NCBI GenBank assembly: GCA_004298505.1
Contig: SCRO01000070.1
Coordinates: 1 to 64,000, forward strand
Reading direction: 5' to 3'
DNA from: Rhodanobacter sp.
GTDB lineage: Bacteria; Pseudomonadota; Gammaproteobacteria; Xanthomonadales; Rhodanobacteraceae
DNA: 64,000 bases
Shown here in pieces: positions 19,513 to 28,468 of the stretch (the first letter of the stretch is position 1; every line of letters begins with the position of its first letter). The translations under genes and the position numbers were made by a program. A model generated the notes under the pieces. It saw only the letters and a program-made list of their open reading frames with translations. It made no database searches and was not told the DNA's origin.

Positions 19513-20448
19513 ATGGCGACGATGCCCGGCATGCCCCGCCCCGACTTCACCCGCGTCCTGCTCGCACCTCGCCATTGGCCGGCGTGGCTGGGCGCGGCCG
19601 TGATCTGGCTTATCGCACGGTTGCCGCAAGCCGCGGTGCGGTGGCTCGGTCGCCGCCTCGGGGCGGCGGTGCGGCGGATACCCTCGGCGCGACGGCGCAT
19701 TGCCGCCGCCAATATCGCGCTGTGCTTCTCCGCGCTCGATACTGCCGAACGGGATGCCCTGGTCGACGCCAACCTGCGCGATGTCGGCCTCATGCTGGTG
19801 GAGTTCGCACTGGGCTGGATGGCCAGCGATCGCCGCCTGGCCGCGATCGCCACCCGCATCGAAGGGCTCGAACACCTCGAACAGGCGCGTGCGCGGGGCA
19901 AGGGCGTGCTGCTGGTGGGCGGTCATTTCTCACACCTGGAGCTGTGCGCGCGGCTGGTGTCGCAGCGCATCCGCATCGCCGGCATGTATCGGCGCATGGA
20001 TTCGACCGTGTTCGAATGGGTGGTGCTGCGCGCACGCCTGCATTATGCGGCGGCGATGTTCGACAAGGATGACATCCGCGGCACCGTGAAATACCTGCGC
20101 AGCGGCGGCACGCTGTGGTACGCGCCGGATCAGGACATGCGCAGCAAGGACACCGTATTCGTGCCGTTCTTCGGCGTGCCCGCAGCCACCATCACCGCCA
20201 CCCACCACCTGGCGCGGATGTCCGGCGCGGTGGTGATCCCGTTCTTCCATCGGCGCCTGCCCGGGGGGCAGGGTTATGTGCTGCGCCTGGCCGCGCCGCT
20301 GCAGGATTTCCCCAGCGATGACGTGTTGGACGATACCGCCCGCGTCAACGCCTGCATCGAACAGATGGTGCGCGAGGCGCCCGAGCAATACCTGTGGGTG
20401 CACAAGCGGTTCAAGACCCGGCCGCCGGGACAACCCTCCGTTTATTGA
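19513..20448 (+). CDS. lpxL: Lipid A biosynthesis acyltransferase (LpxL/HtrB family)
   Basis: Inner-membrane acyltransferase adding a secondary acyl chain to Kdo2-lipid IVA. About 311 aa: N-terminal hydrophobic segment, VGGHFSHLELCAR holding the catalytic H-x4-E (HFSHLE), MYRRMDSTVFEWV, and YAPDQDMRSKDTVFVPFFGVPAATI. Three ATGs (19513, 19522, 19531) lie close together without a distinct ribosome site, so the start is uncertain. It diverges from waaA by 76 bp and converges with the O-antigen ligase-like gene. LpxM/LpxP paralogues cannot be excluded. Confidence 0.9.
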   Translation: MATMPGMPRPDFTRVLLAPRHWPAWLGAAVIWLIARLPQAAVRWLGRRLGAAVRRIPSARRRIAAANIALCFSALDTAERDALVDANLRDVGLMLVEFALGWMASDRRLAAIATRIEGLEHLEQARARGKGVLLVGGHFSHLELCARLVSQRIRIAGMYRRMDSTVFEWVVLRARLHYAAAMFDKDDIRGTVKYLRSGGTLWYAPDQDMRSKDTVFVPFFGVPAATITATHHLARMSGAVVIPFFHRRLPGGQGYVLRLAAPLQDFPSDDVLDDTARVNACIEQMVREAPEQYLWVHKRFKTRPPGQPSVY

Positions 20449-20498
20449 TCGGGTGCGGGTCGGCGCCGTTGCAGCTGGTCACCACCAGCGACAGCGGC

Positions 20499-21764
20499 TC
20501 AGGCGCGCTTGGGCGTGCCCTCTACGTACAGCGCCGCGCACCACAGACCAAGCAACCATGCAAACAGCAGACCCCACCACGCCGAGTAGAACGCCAGGTG
20601 CGAATTCAGCGGGAACAGCATCACGCCCAGCGCCAGCGTGACCGGAAACGCGCGTGAACGTGCCGCTGTCCCTGCCTGTCGCCACGCCCGCCAGGCCCAT
20701 GCCACGGCAACCAGCCACAGCGACAGGCCGAGCGCGCCGGTTCCGCTGAGGATTTCCAGCACCAACTGGTGCGGATGACAGGCCCCCTCGCCCACGCCAC
20801 AAGCCTCGCCGGAAACCACAAAGTGGTCGTCTGCCGGCGCGTAACGGGGATACGCATAGCGGAAGCCGCGTACGCCGACGCCGTTGATCGGATGGGCCGC
20901 GATCATCCGGAGGCTGGCATGCCAGATATCGAGGCGGCCGCTGAGCGCCGTATCCACCGATTGATCGGTACCATGCAGCACCAGCAAGGTGCGCGTCATC
21001 CGGTCCTGGAATCGTGTCGAGGTTTTCCAGGCGACCCCGCCGACCAGCACGAGCAATGCCACGGTCGCCACACAGCAGAGCACGAAGCGCCACATCGAGC
21101 GGGCTTCACGCCAGGCGAAACCCAGCAGCACCAGCAGGTAACACAACCAGGCCGAGCGCGAACCGGCCAGCAGCACCGGCCCCAGCACCAACACGCTGGC
21201 GAGCAGCAGACCGGGGCGACCCCAGCGCCGCCGCGCCGCCCACAGCGCGAAGGGCGACAATACGGCCAGCGTCGGCCCCAGCTTCAGGTTGTCCGCGCCG
21301 AAAATGCCGGAGATGCGCTCGGCTTCGGGGTGGCCGCCGATACTCCAGCCGGTGAACGTCTGCAGCCAGGCATCGGCGCACCACACGGCCAACACCACGG
21401 CTACCGCCATATACAACGCGTGCAACTTGCCCTCGCGACGTATCGCGAAGCACGCATACAGGCCCAGCGGCACATAGCGCAGCGCGCCAGCGACCGTGCC
21501 CCAGCTCTTGCCGGGCCGGATCGCATCGACGGCGGAAAACAGCGCCGCCGCCACATAGGCGGCCAACAGCCACAGCAGCAATTGCGCACCGGGATGCTGG
21601 CGCAGGGCCTGCGGATCGCGCGCGAACAGCATGATGACGCCAAGCAGGCACAGCAAGGTGCCCAGCTCGGCACTGCGACCGAACGGCAGCAACGCAATCA
21701 CCAGCCAGAACGGCAGCAGGGGCGAGCGCAGCGCGTCCTTGAACGAGGCGGCGAGGGAATTCAT
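20499..21764 (-). CDS. O-antigen ligase (WaaL/Wzy_C) family membrane protein
   Basis: Polytopic membrane protein (421 aa, about 10-12 hydrophobic segments) with a large periplasmic loop between about 260 and 345. The Wzy_C signature is present: VLLAGSRSAWLCYLLVLLGF, then SGRLDIWHASLRMIAAHPINGVGVRGFRYAYP and ACHPHQLVLEILSGTGALG. Members either ligate O-antigen to lipid A-core or polymerise polysaccharide. The position beside waaA, lpxL and a GT4 gene supports a role in LPS. No wzx/wzm flippase is in the window, so ligase against polymerase cannot be settled. Confidence 0.88.
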   Translation of the reverse strand: MNSLAASFKDALRSPLLPFWLVIALLPFGRSAELGTLLCLLGVIMLFARDPQALRQHPGAQLLLWLLAAYVAAALFSAVDAIRPGKSWGTVAGALRYVPLGLYACFAIRREGKLHALYMAVAVVLAVWCADAWLQTFTGWSIGGHPEAERISGIFGADNLKLGPTLAVLSPFALWAARRRWGRPGLLLASVLVLGPVLLAGSRSAWLCYLLVLLGFAWREARSMWRFVLCCVATVALLVLVGGVAWKTSTRFQDRMTRTLLVLHGTDQSVDTALSGRLDIWHASLRMIAAHPINGVGVRGFRYAYPRYAPADDHFVVSGEACGVGEGACHPHQLVLEILSGTGALGLSLWLVAVAWAWRAWRQAGTAARSRAFPVTLALGVMLFPLNSHLAFYSAWWGLLFAWLLGLWCAALYVEGTPKRA

Positions 21765-21828
21765 GCACGGACCGGGGCGATGGCGTCCGCAGCATTGTAG
21801 GGGAGCACGGACCCGGACGAGCTCAGCG

Positions 21829-22986
21829 TCACCGTGGAAGCTGGCGCACTTCCTCGTACAGCGCCAGCGTGGCCTGCTGCATGTCGCTCAGACGATAACT
21901 CTGCAACAGCGGGATCGGCGGCGCCACCCGCAGCAACTCGGCGGCGCGCTCCACCAGCCGCTCACGATCACCCAGCGGCACCCGCCCAGCAGGATACAGT
22001 TCGGCCAGCAATTCGCCGACACCGCCATGGGCGTAGCCCAGTACCGGCCGGCACAGCGACAGCGCCTCGATCACCGTGCGCCCGAACGTCTCGGGCCGGT
22101 TTGACAATTGCAATACCAGCGCCGACACGGCGTAGATATCGCGGATGTCGTCACGCGGCGGCGACAGTACGACTTGCGAGGTGACGCCACGGCGGCGGAT
22201 CAGCTCCTGCAGCTCGGCCAGATAAGCCTCACGACCAGGTTCGATCACCCCGAGCAGCAGCAACCGCGCCTCGATCCCGCGGCGCTTGAGATCGGCCAGC
22301 AACTCGATCGCATCGTGATGACCCTTCAGGCGCGTGCCGCGCGCCGGCATGGTCAGCAAGGGGCCGCCATTCAACGCCGGAAACTCGGCGAAAAAGGCCT
22401 TTTGCCAGGCATCGTCCGGCCGATGCCCGTAGGGAAATGCGTGCTGGTCGATGCCGCGCGGAATCACCCGCACCCGGCCCGGCTCCAGCCAGCGGTAGTG
22501 ACTGAGCACGTAGTCACGCAGGGTCTGCGATACCACGATCACACGCTCGCCGCGCAGCAGGATCGAACTGTAGCGACCCGGCGAATTGAAGCCGTGCACC
22601 GTGGTGATGAAATGCGGGCGGGGCGTCATGCCCTTCAGCGCCCACCAGCCCATCCACGCCGGCAGCCGCGAGCGCGCGTGCACGATGTCCGGCTTCAACT
22701 CGCGCAGTACGCGGCGCAGTGCGCCGAGCCGGCCCAGCGTGCGCAGCGACTTGCGCCCCAGGTCCAGCGTGATGTGCCCGCTACCCTCGGCCAGCAACTG
22801 CTCGACCAGGCGCCCGCCGGCGGAAATCACTACCGAACGGTGTCCAGCCTGCACCAGCGCACGGGCAATCTCCAGCGCCGAACGCTCCGCGCCACCGGAA
22901 TGCAACGCAGGGATCAGCTGGACCACAGTCAGCAGCTTGGCGGGTACGGCAACGCTGGATATGAGCTCGGGACTGGCGGCTTTCAT
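21829..22986 (-). CDS. GT4 family glycosyltransferase
   Basis: GT-B fold glycosyltransferase (385 aa). N-terminal domain has LIPALHSGGAERSALEIARAL, the usual acceptor-side GGAE motif; the C-terminal domain has PARGTRLKGHHDAIELLADL, and RPETFGRTVIEALSLCRPVLGYAHGGVGELL containing the E-x7-E motif for the nucleotide-sugar donor. It is transcribed toward the waaL-like gene with a 64 bp gap and probably works in LPS core or O-chain assembly. Sugar specificity unknown. Confidence 0.92.
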   Translation of the reverse strand: MKAASPELISSVAVPAKLLTVVQLIPALHSGGAERSALEIARALVQAGHRSVVISAGGRLVEQLLAEGSGHITLDLGRKSLRTLGRLGALRRVLRELKPDIVHARSRLPAWMGWWALKGMTPRPHFITTVHGFNSPGRYSSILLRGERVIVVSQTLRDYVLSHYRWLEPGRVRVIPRGIDQHAFPYGHRPDDAWQKAFFAEFPALNGGPLLTMPARGTRLKGHHDAIELLADLKRRGIEARLLLLGVIEPGREAYLAELQELIRRRGVTSQVVLSPPRDDIRDIYAVSALVLQLSNRPETFGRTVIEALSLCRPVLGYAHGGVGELLAELYPAGRVPLGDRERLVERAAELLRVAPPIPLLQSYRLSDMQQATLALYEEVRQLPR

Positions 22987-23040
22987 GGCAAAAGCAAAGC
23001 AAGAAAAGTGCCACCATAGGCCGCTGTTTCGTGACTGCGA

Positions 23041-23262
23041 TCAATCGCGCAAGACGTCGCGCAAGACGTAATGCGCGCCACAGTAGGCGCAGCTTGATTC
23101 GCCGCCATCATCGACGATCGGCAGATATACCTTGGGGTGCGAATTCCACAGCGCCATGCCTGGCATCGGGCACGACAGCGGCAGGTCCTCCCGCGTCACT
23201 TCGTAACGATTTTCGGCATTCGCCGGCACCAGGGGCACCGTCGCGGCAAGGGGGGACGACAT
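23041..23262 (-). CDS. Zinc-finger (zf-CHCC) domain protein
   Basis: A 73-residue protein with the CHCC zinc site: LSCPMPGMALWNSHPKVYLPI (Cys31, His42) and CAYCGAHYVLR (Cys58, Cys61). The same fold occurs in the NDUFS6-type subunit of complex I and in short bacterial proteins of unknown role. The track ORF begins 27 residues earlier; I use ATG 23262. It lies 54 bp upstream of the GT4 gene on the same strand. Confidence 0.85.
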   Translation of the reverse strand: MSSPLAATVPLVPANAENRYEVTREDLPLSCPMPGMALWNSHPKVYLPIVDDGGESSCAYCGAHYVLRDVLRD

Positions 23263-23361
23263 GGCAGACTCCAGACTGGACAGCAGACTGCAAATGGTAG
23301 CAGGCTGCTGGCTGTTGTCGGGTGTGCGCAATCCCGGGGGCAACAGCGGCGCCCGGGCTCA

Positions 23362-23539
23362 GAGGTTGTGAAAAATTCGAACGCCGTAGCGAGAGCGTCG
23401 CCGGGCGTTCGTGACAAGGTGCGTTGCGAGAAAATCCGGGGAGTTTGGTGAACCAAATGACCCGGATTTTCTCGTAGTGCGCCGCCGGCACGGGCGTCTG
23501 GCGGCGTTCGCAGTAGGTGGGCGATTTTTTCACAACCTC
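23362..23539. mobile_element. MITE-like non-autonomous element with terminal inverted repeats
   Basis: About 178 bp bounded by 14-bp perfect terminal inverted repeats GAGGTTGTGAAAAA / TTTTTCACAACCTC. TCA flanks both ends (23359-23361 and 23540-23542), consistent with a 3-bp TNA target duplication as made by some IS5-family transposases; because the outermost bases are nearly palindromic, a 5-bp CTCAG duplication fits equally well. The centre holds a long hairpin, GAGAAAATCCGGG...CCCGGATTTTCTC (23428-23473). There is no transposase gene. Family attribution is inference. Confidence 0.7.
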
Positions 23540-23577
23540 TCAGTCGACAGGTTGCCGCAAGCCTTGACTTCCGGAAT

Positions 23578-24171
23578 TCACGGGGCAGCGTCAGCCTTCG
23601 GGACCGAGCCCTCGGTGGTGATGCGGACATGCACCTCGTCGCTGACATTCGGCACATAGGCGCGGATACCGAAGTCCGAGCGCCGCAGCGTCGCCGTGGC
23701 ATCGAAGCCGATCGACTGGGCCTTGCCCATCGGGTGCGGGCCCACCCTGTTCAACGTGGCATCGAGCACGATGGGCCGGGTCACGCCGTGGACAGTGAGA
23801 TCGCCGGTAACCTTGAACTTGTGCTCACCCAGCGGTTCCACCTTGCGGCTCTTGAAGGTGATCACCGGGTACTTCTTCGCGTCGAAGAAGTCGGCCTTTT
23901 TGAGATGGCTGTCCAACGCTTTCACGTGCGTGTCCAGCTTCGCCAGCGGCAAGGTCACCTCGACGCTCGACTGCGCCGGATTCTTTTCGTCGAACACCAC
24001 TTTGCCTTCGCCCAGGCCGATATCGGCAGTCGGGTTGGAGTAACCAAAATGGTTCCAGCTGAACAACACCATCGTGTGGTTGGGATCGAGCTTGTAGGTT
24101 ACCGGTGCAGCCTGCACCGAGATCGCGGCGCCAAGCAGACCGGCGAGGGCGAGGTACTTCAATCGGGACAT
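23578..24171 (-). CDS. YceI family periplasmic protein
   Basis: Secreted lipocalin-like protein (197 aa) with a clear signal peptide (MSRLKYLALAGLLGAAISVQA, cleaved before APVTYKLDP). LDPNHTMVLFSWNHFGYSNPTA, LDSHLKKADFFDAKKYPVITFKS, GDLTVHGVTRPIVLDATLN and FDATATLRRSDFGI are the conserved YceI strands. The family binds isoprenoid or other lipophilic molecules in a beta-barrel; the ligand here is unknown. AAAGG sits 7 nt before ATG 24171, and immediately upstream is a run of ten C residues (ten G on the plus strand, 24184-24193), a potential slippage tract in the leader. Confidence 0.93.
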   Translation of the reverse strand: MSRLKYLALAGLLGAAISVQAAPVTYKLDPNHTMVLFSWNHFGYSNPTADIGLGEGKVVFDEKNPAQSSVEVTLPLAKLDTHVKALDSHLKKADFFDAKKYPVITFKSRKVEPLGEHKFKVTGDLTVHGVTRPIVLDATLNRVGPHPMGKAQSIGFDATATLRRSDFGIRAYVPNVSDEVHVRITTEGSVPKADAAP

Positions 24172-24183
24172 GGTGGAGCCTTT

Positions 24184-24193
24184 GGGGGGGGGG
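24184..24193 (-). repeat. Homopolymeric C10 tract abutting the yceI ribosome binding site
   Basis: Ten consecutive C residues on the coding strand lie directly 5' of the AAAGG ribosome site of yceI. Such tracts can vary in length by replication slippage and here would alter leader or promoter spacing rather than the protein. Confidence 0.8.
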
Positions 24194-24423
24194 AAGGGGG
24201 CAACCGGTGGCCACAGGCAATCGCGACGGGCTTTGTCGAAGGGCAGCTGCGGCGAACGCCGGAGCGCTCGGAAAACGCGCCGTTCGTCGGTATCCTTCGC
24301 CAGGAGCCACGCCGACATCGGCGCCGGAACGCACGAGTGTACAGGCGTGCACAAGCAGGCAGGCGTCGAGGCGGGGAAACGCATCGTGTTGATTCGGGAA
24401 ACAATCTCGCAGCGAGTTCGCGC

Positions 24424-25413
24424 ATGCTGAAGCTGCATGGCGAGTGCTGGGTCATTACCGACGCCGCGGTCGGCAACCAGCGCCAGGCGCTGGCGCTGGC
24501 CGAGCACCTGCACATGCCGGCGCGTCATCTGCTGCTGGAACCGCGGGCCCCGTGGTCCTGGCTGGCGCCACGACTGACGCTTGCCAGCCGGCTCGCCCTG
24601 CCTGCGGCCCAGCGCGCATGGTTTGCACCACCATGGCCGGCGGTGGCGATCGGTTGCGGTCGTGCGGCAGCCTTGTTCACGCGGATCTTGCGCCCGCTGT
24701 CGGCTGGCCGCTGCTACACCGTGCAGGTTCTCGATCCGCGCATCGATCCGGCGCCGTGGGACAGCGTGGTCGCACCACGTCATGATGGCCTGGAAGACGC
24801 CAATGTGCTGCAAACACTGGGCTCACTCAACCCCATCGACGATGCATGGCTGGCGGACGGCCGCGCGGCGTGTCCGCATTTCGACGAACTGCCACGGCCG
24901 CGCGTCGGCGTGCTGCTGGGCGGCCCGCGCCACGGTATCGCGCTGGATGTCGACTACGCCAACGAGCTGGGCGGGCGGCTGCTCAAGCACCAACAGCGCG
25001 AGGGTGGCAGCGTGTTGGTGCTCGGTTCGCGGCGCACGCCGGCGGCGCTGATCGAGGCCTTTCGACTCATGCTCAGAGGCGTCCCCGGTCTGCTCTGGGC
25101 CGGTCACGACGACGGTCGCAACCCCTACCCGGGCGTACTCGGCTGGGCTGACCGGCTGGTGGTCACACCCGATTCGGTCAACATGTTGTGTGAAGCGTGT
25201 GCGGTGGGTTGCCCGGTGCAGACGTGGTTGAGCGCACCGCTACCGCCAAAGATCGAGCGCTTTCATCACACACTGCGCAGCGCGGGGCTGTTGCACGACC
25301 TGGGTGAATCTGCACCACCCAACACGACTGCCCCCCTGCGCGAAACTGAAACCATCGCCAGCACGCTGGCTGCGCTGATTGCAGCGCGGCAATCGGACCG
25401 GCCGCCCAGCTGA
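24424..25413 (+). CDS. Mitochondrial fission ELM1 family protein (COG3660)
   Basis: A 329-residue protein of the bacterial/plant ELM1 family. WVITDAAVGNQRQALALAEHL, AIGCGRAAALFTRIL, QVLDPRIDPAPWDSVVAPRHD, VLLGGPRH, LVLGSRRTP and VVTPDSVNMLCEACAVGCPV form a GT-B-like pattern resembling glycosyltransferases. Bacterial members sit among LPS genes, and a sugar-transfer role is suspected but not shown. It diverges from yceI and converges with glnE. The ATG at 24424 was taken because the track ORF begins inside yceI. Confidence 0.85.
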   Translation: MLKLHGECWVITDAAVGNQRQALALAEHLHMPARHLLLEPRAPWSWLAPRLTLASRLALPAAQRAWFAPPWPAVAIGCGRAAALFTRILRPLSAGRCYTVQVLDPRIDPAPWDSVVAPRHDGLEDANVLQTLGSLNPIDDAWLADGRAACPHFDELPRPRVGVLLGGPRHGIALDVDYANELGGRLLKHQQREGGSVLVLGSRRTPAALIEAFRLMLRGVPGLLWAGHDDGRNPYPGVLGWADRLVVTPDSVNMLCEACAVGCPVQTWLSAPLPPKIERFHHTLRSAGLLHDLGESAPPNTTAPLRETETIASTLAALIAARQSDRPPS

Positions 25414-25440
25414 CACCGTCCCCGCCTCGAATCCAGCCGC

Positions 25441-28281
25441 TCAGAACGCAAAACCCAGCGAGTGGGTGACTGCGCGCACGTCGGCACACAACGAGGTCAA
25501 GGCCGCTTCGCGCGCAGCAATACGCGAGCGCAGGTCAAGCGTGCAGGCCAGCGCCCGTTGCAGCAGATCCGCATGCGCCGCCGCTAGCGTCGCGGCCTGC
25601 CCGGCATCCAGCAGGCCGGCGCCACGGCAGGCCTCGATCAGGCGCGCATTGGCGGTGACCTCGAGCAGCCCGGGTTGGCTCGATGCATGGGCCAGCGCCA
25701 GCCCCTGCAAGGCGAACTCGATGTCGAGCAGACCGCCGTGCCCCTGCTTGAGGTCGAACTGGTGTTCATCCGAACGGTCGCGCTCGGCACGCCAGCGCCG
25801 ACGCATGCGGCTGACCTCATCCAGCACCGTGGAGCGCGCGCGTGGCACGGCCAGTACCCTGCGCCGCACCCCGGCCAGTTCCCGGTTGAGCGCCGCGTCG
25901 CCCGCCACCGGGCGCGCGCGCAGCAGCGCCTGGTGCTCCCAGGTCCAGGCACGGCTTTCCTGATAGGCGACAAAGGCATCCAGGCTGCTGACCAACAGGC
26001 CTTTGGAGCCATCCGGGCGCAGCCGCGTATCCACTTCGTACAGGCGGCCGGCACGGGTCAGCACGGTCAACCAGTTCATCACCCGCTGGGCCAGTCGCTG
26101 ATACCAGCGGTAACCCTCGAGCGGTCGCTTGCCGTCGCTCATCGCCTGGGCGCGATGGCGGTCGAAAACGAAAACCAGATCGAGATCGGAGGCAAAGCCA
26201 AGCTCTTCGCCGCCGAGACTGCCGTAGCCGAGTACGGCGAAACCGGAGCCCTCGCCCGGCAGCCGTCCATGCCGGGCGCCCAGGTCGCGCTCGGCCAGCG
26301 CCAGCACCGCGCCCACCACCGATTCGGCCAGCGCGGCCAGGCGGCGCGCGGTGGCCACCGCATCGACGCGACCGTCATTGAAAGCCAGCCCGAGCCGGAA
26401 CGCCGTGGATGACCTGAATTCGGTAATCCGCTCCAGCTCGGTCTCGGCATCGCGCTCATCCAGCGTGCCCAGCACGCGGGTGATTTCGGCGGCAATGTCG
26501 GCACGCCGGAACGGCAACTGGTCGATACGCGGATCAAGCACGTCATCCAGCAGTAGCGGCTGCGCGATCACGCGCTCGGCCAGGAACGCGCTGTCGGCGA
26601 ACAGCCGCACCAGCCGTCGGCGCGCGGCGGGCTGCTCGTCCAGCAAGGCCAGGTAGGACGAGCGGCGCGCCACCGCCTGCATCAGGCGACACAGCCGCAG
26701 CAGGCAGGGCACCGGTGCCGGAGTGTCACGGGCCGCGCCCAGCAGTTGTGGCAGCAGGCGATCGAGCCGTTCGCGCGAGCGCGGGGACATCGTGCGCACC
26801 GACGCCGCTTGCGGCAGCTTCAGCAAGGCATCCACCAACTCTGCCGCAGGCACGAAACCTGATGCCTCGAGCGTGGCCATGTCGAGTGTTTCGTCGCAGG
26901 CCAGCTCCCACAGGCGCACGTCCGCGGCCGGTGCGCTGACCGCCTGGCCTTGTCTGCGCATCAACACCGCGGCGAATTCCTCGCTGACGATGGCGCGGTG
27001 AGTGGTCAGCGCACGACTGAGCGCGTCCCAGTCGGGGTAGTCCAGACTCAGCGCGATCCGTTCGCGGCTGAGCGCATCGTCGGGAATGTCATGGGTCTGC
27101 GCATCGCGCAGCATCTGCACGTGGTTCTCGGCCCGGCGCAGCATCGCGTAAGCCTCGCGCAGGCGCCGCGCGCGCTGGGCGCTGATGTGCCCGCGCGCGG
27201 CGCAGGCGGCGAGCGCCGGCAGCAGACCGCGCACGCGCAGCGAAGGCTCCCGGCCGCCGCGGATCAGTTGCACCAGTTGCACGATGAATTCGATCTCGCG
27301 GATACCGCCGGGACCGAGCTTGAGGTTGTCGGCCAGGTCCTTGCGCGCCACTTCGGCATCGATCAGCACCTTCATTTCGCGCAGTCCGGCGAAGGCCGTG
27401 TAATCGAGATACTTGCGGTAGACAAACGGGCGCAGCAGTTCCTGCAGCTGCTTGCCGGCAGCGTGGTCACCGGCCACCGGACGCGCCTTGATCCAGGCAT
27501 AACGTTCCCAGTCGCGCCCCTCGCTCTGGTAGTACTGCTCCATCGCGGCGAACGACAGCGCCAGTCGCCCGGACTTGCCGAACGGGCGCAGGCGCATGTC
27601 GACACGGGCGCAGATGCCGTCCATGGTCGGTTCGTTCAGCAGCCGTACCAGCTGGCGACCGAGCCGCACGAAATATTCGCTGTTGTCGAGCACGCGGGCG
27701 CCGTCGCTCTGGCCACCTTGCGGGTAGGCGAACAACAGGTCGATATCGGAGGAGAAGTTGAGCTCGCCGCCGCCGAGTTTGCCGAAACCGACCACCAGCA
27801 GCCGTTGCAGCGCGCCATCCGTGCCGCGACTGTGGCCATAGCGCGCAGCCATGGCATGCGTGGCCCAGTCCAGCGCCACGGCCAGCAGCGACTCATACAG
27901 CACGCTGGTGGCGGAGAGCGTATCCGTCAACTCGTCCAATGCGTTGACGTCGCGAAATACCAGCCGCAACGCCTCGGCATGGCGGAAGCGGCGCAGCGCC
28001 GCCATGCAGCCCGCCTCGTCTGGCGGCAGCCGCAGGACGTCGATGCGCGCAGCGGCATCGGCGCCGGAGCGCAGTCGCTCAAGCCCGTCCGGCGCCAGCA
28101 GCTGCGGCTGGCGGCACCACACGTCGAACGCAAAATCGCTGGCCAGCAAGGTGCGGCGAATCCGTTCGGCCACGCCGGCATCATCGTGCAACGGTACGCC
28201 GGCGGCACGGCAACGCGCCGCCAGTTCACGGTAACGGTCGTCGATCAGCGCGCGCAAAGTGTCGGATTCGGCCAGGGCCAT
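25441..28281 (-). CDS. glnE: Glutamine synthetase adenylyltransferase/adenylyl-removing enzyme
   Basis: Bifunctional nitrogen regulator that adenylylates and de-adenylylates glutamine synthetase under control of PII and glutamine. 946 aa with two nucleotidyltransferase domains, each showing the G-x11-D-x-D pattern: GFGKLGGGELNFSSDIDLLF in the N-terminal (adenylyl-removing) half and GYGSLGGEELGFASDLDLVF in the C-terminal (adenylyltransferase) half. GGIREIEFIVQL and HGGLLDIEFALQ are the companion motifs. ATG 28281 (MALAESDTLRAL) was preferred to a start 19 codons upstream. Confidence 0.96.
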   Translation of the reverse strand: MALAESDTLRALIDDRYRELAARCRAAGVPLHDDAGVAERIRRTLLASDFAFDVWCRQPQLLAPDGLERLRSGADAAARIDVLRLPPDEAGCMAALRRFRHAEALRLVFRDVNALDELTDTLSATSVLYESLLAVALDWATHAMAARYGHSRGTDGALQRLLVVGFGKLGGGELNFSSDIDLLFAYPQGGQSDGARVLDNSEYFVRLGRQLVRLLNEPTMDGICARVDMRLRPFGKSGRLALSFAAMEQYYQSEGRDWERYAWIKARPVAGDHAAGKQLQELLRPFVYRKYLDYTAFAGLREMKVLIDAEVARKDLADNLKLGPGGIREIEFIVQLVQLIRGGREPSLRVRGLLPALAACAARGHISAQRARRLREAYAMLRRAENHVQMLRDAQTHDIPDDALSRERIALSLDYPDWDALSRALTTHRAIVSEEFAAVLMRRQGQAVSAPAADVRLWELACDETLDMATLEASGFVPAAELVDALLKLPQAASVRTMSPRSRERLDRLLPQLLGAARDTPAPVPCLLRLCRLMQAVARRSSYLALLDEQPAARRRLVRLFADSAFLAERVIAQPLLLDDVLDPRIDQLPFRRADIAAEITRVLGTLDERDAETELERITEFRSSTAFRLGLAFNDGRVDAVATARRLAALAESVVGAVLALAERDLGARHGRLPGEGSGFAVLGYGSLGGEELGFASDLDLVFVFDRHRAQAMSDGKRPLEGYRWYQRLAQRVMNWLTVLTRAGRLYEVDTRLRPDGSKGLLVSSLDAFVAYQESRAWTWEHQALLRARPVAGDAALNRELAGVRRRVLAVPRARSTVLDEVSRMRRRWRAERDRSDEHQFDLKQGHGGLLDIEFALQGLALAHASSQPGLLEVTANARLIEACRGAGLLDAGQAATLAAAHADLLQRALACTLDLRSRIAAREAALTSLCADVRAVTHSLGFAF

Positions 28282-28468
28282 CCGGTCATTGTGCCGCAGC
28301 ACGGACGCGCTGCCGAATATCGGGTGAACGGAAGCCACACCGATGCGTTGATGAGGCGTTGATTAAAGCGGGCGCCGGTTCAAGACGCGCCGTTCGACGC
28401 GTACTCGCCGTTCATCCAGGCCTGATTACATTTAAGGCTCGACCCATGACGGCAAGTGCAGGACCCGC

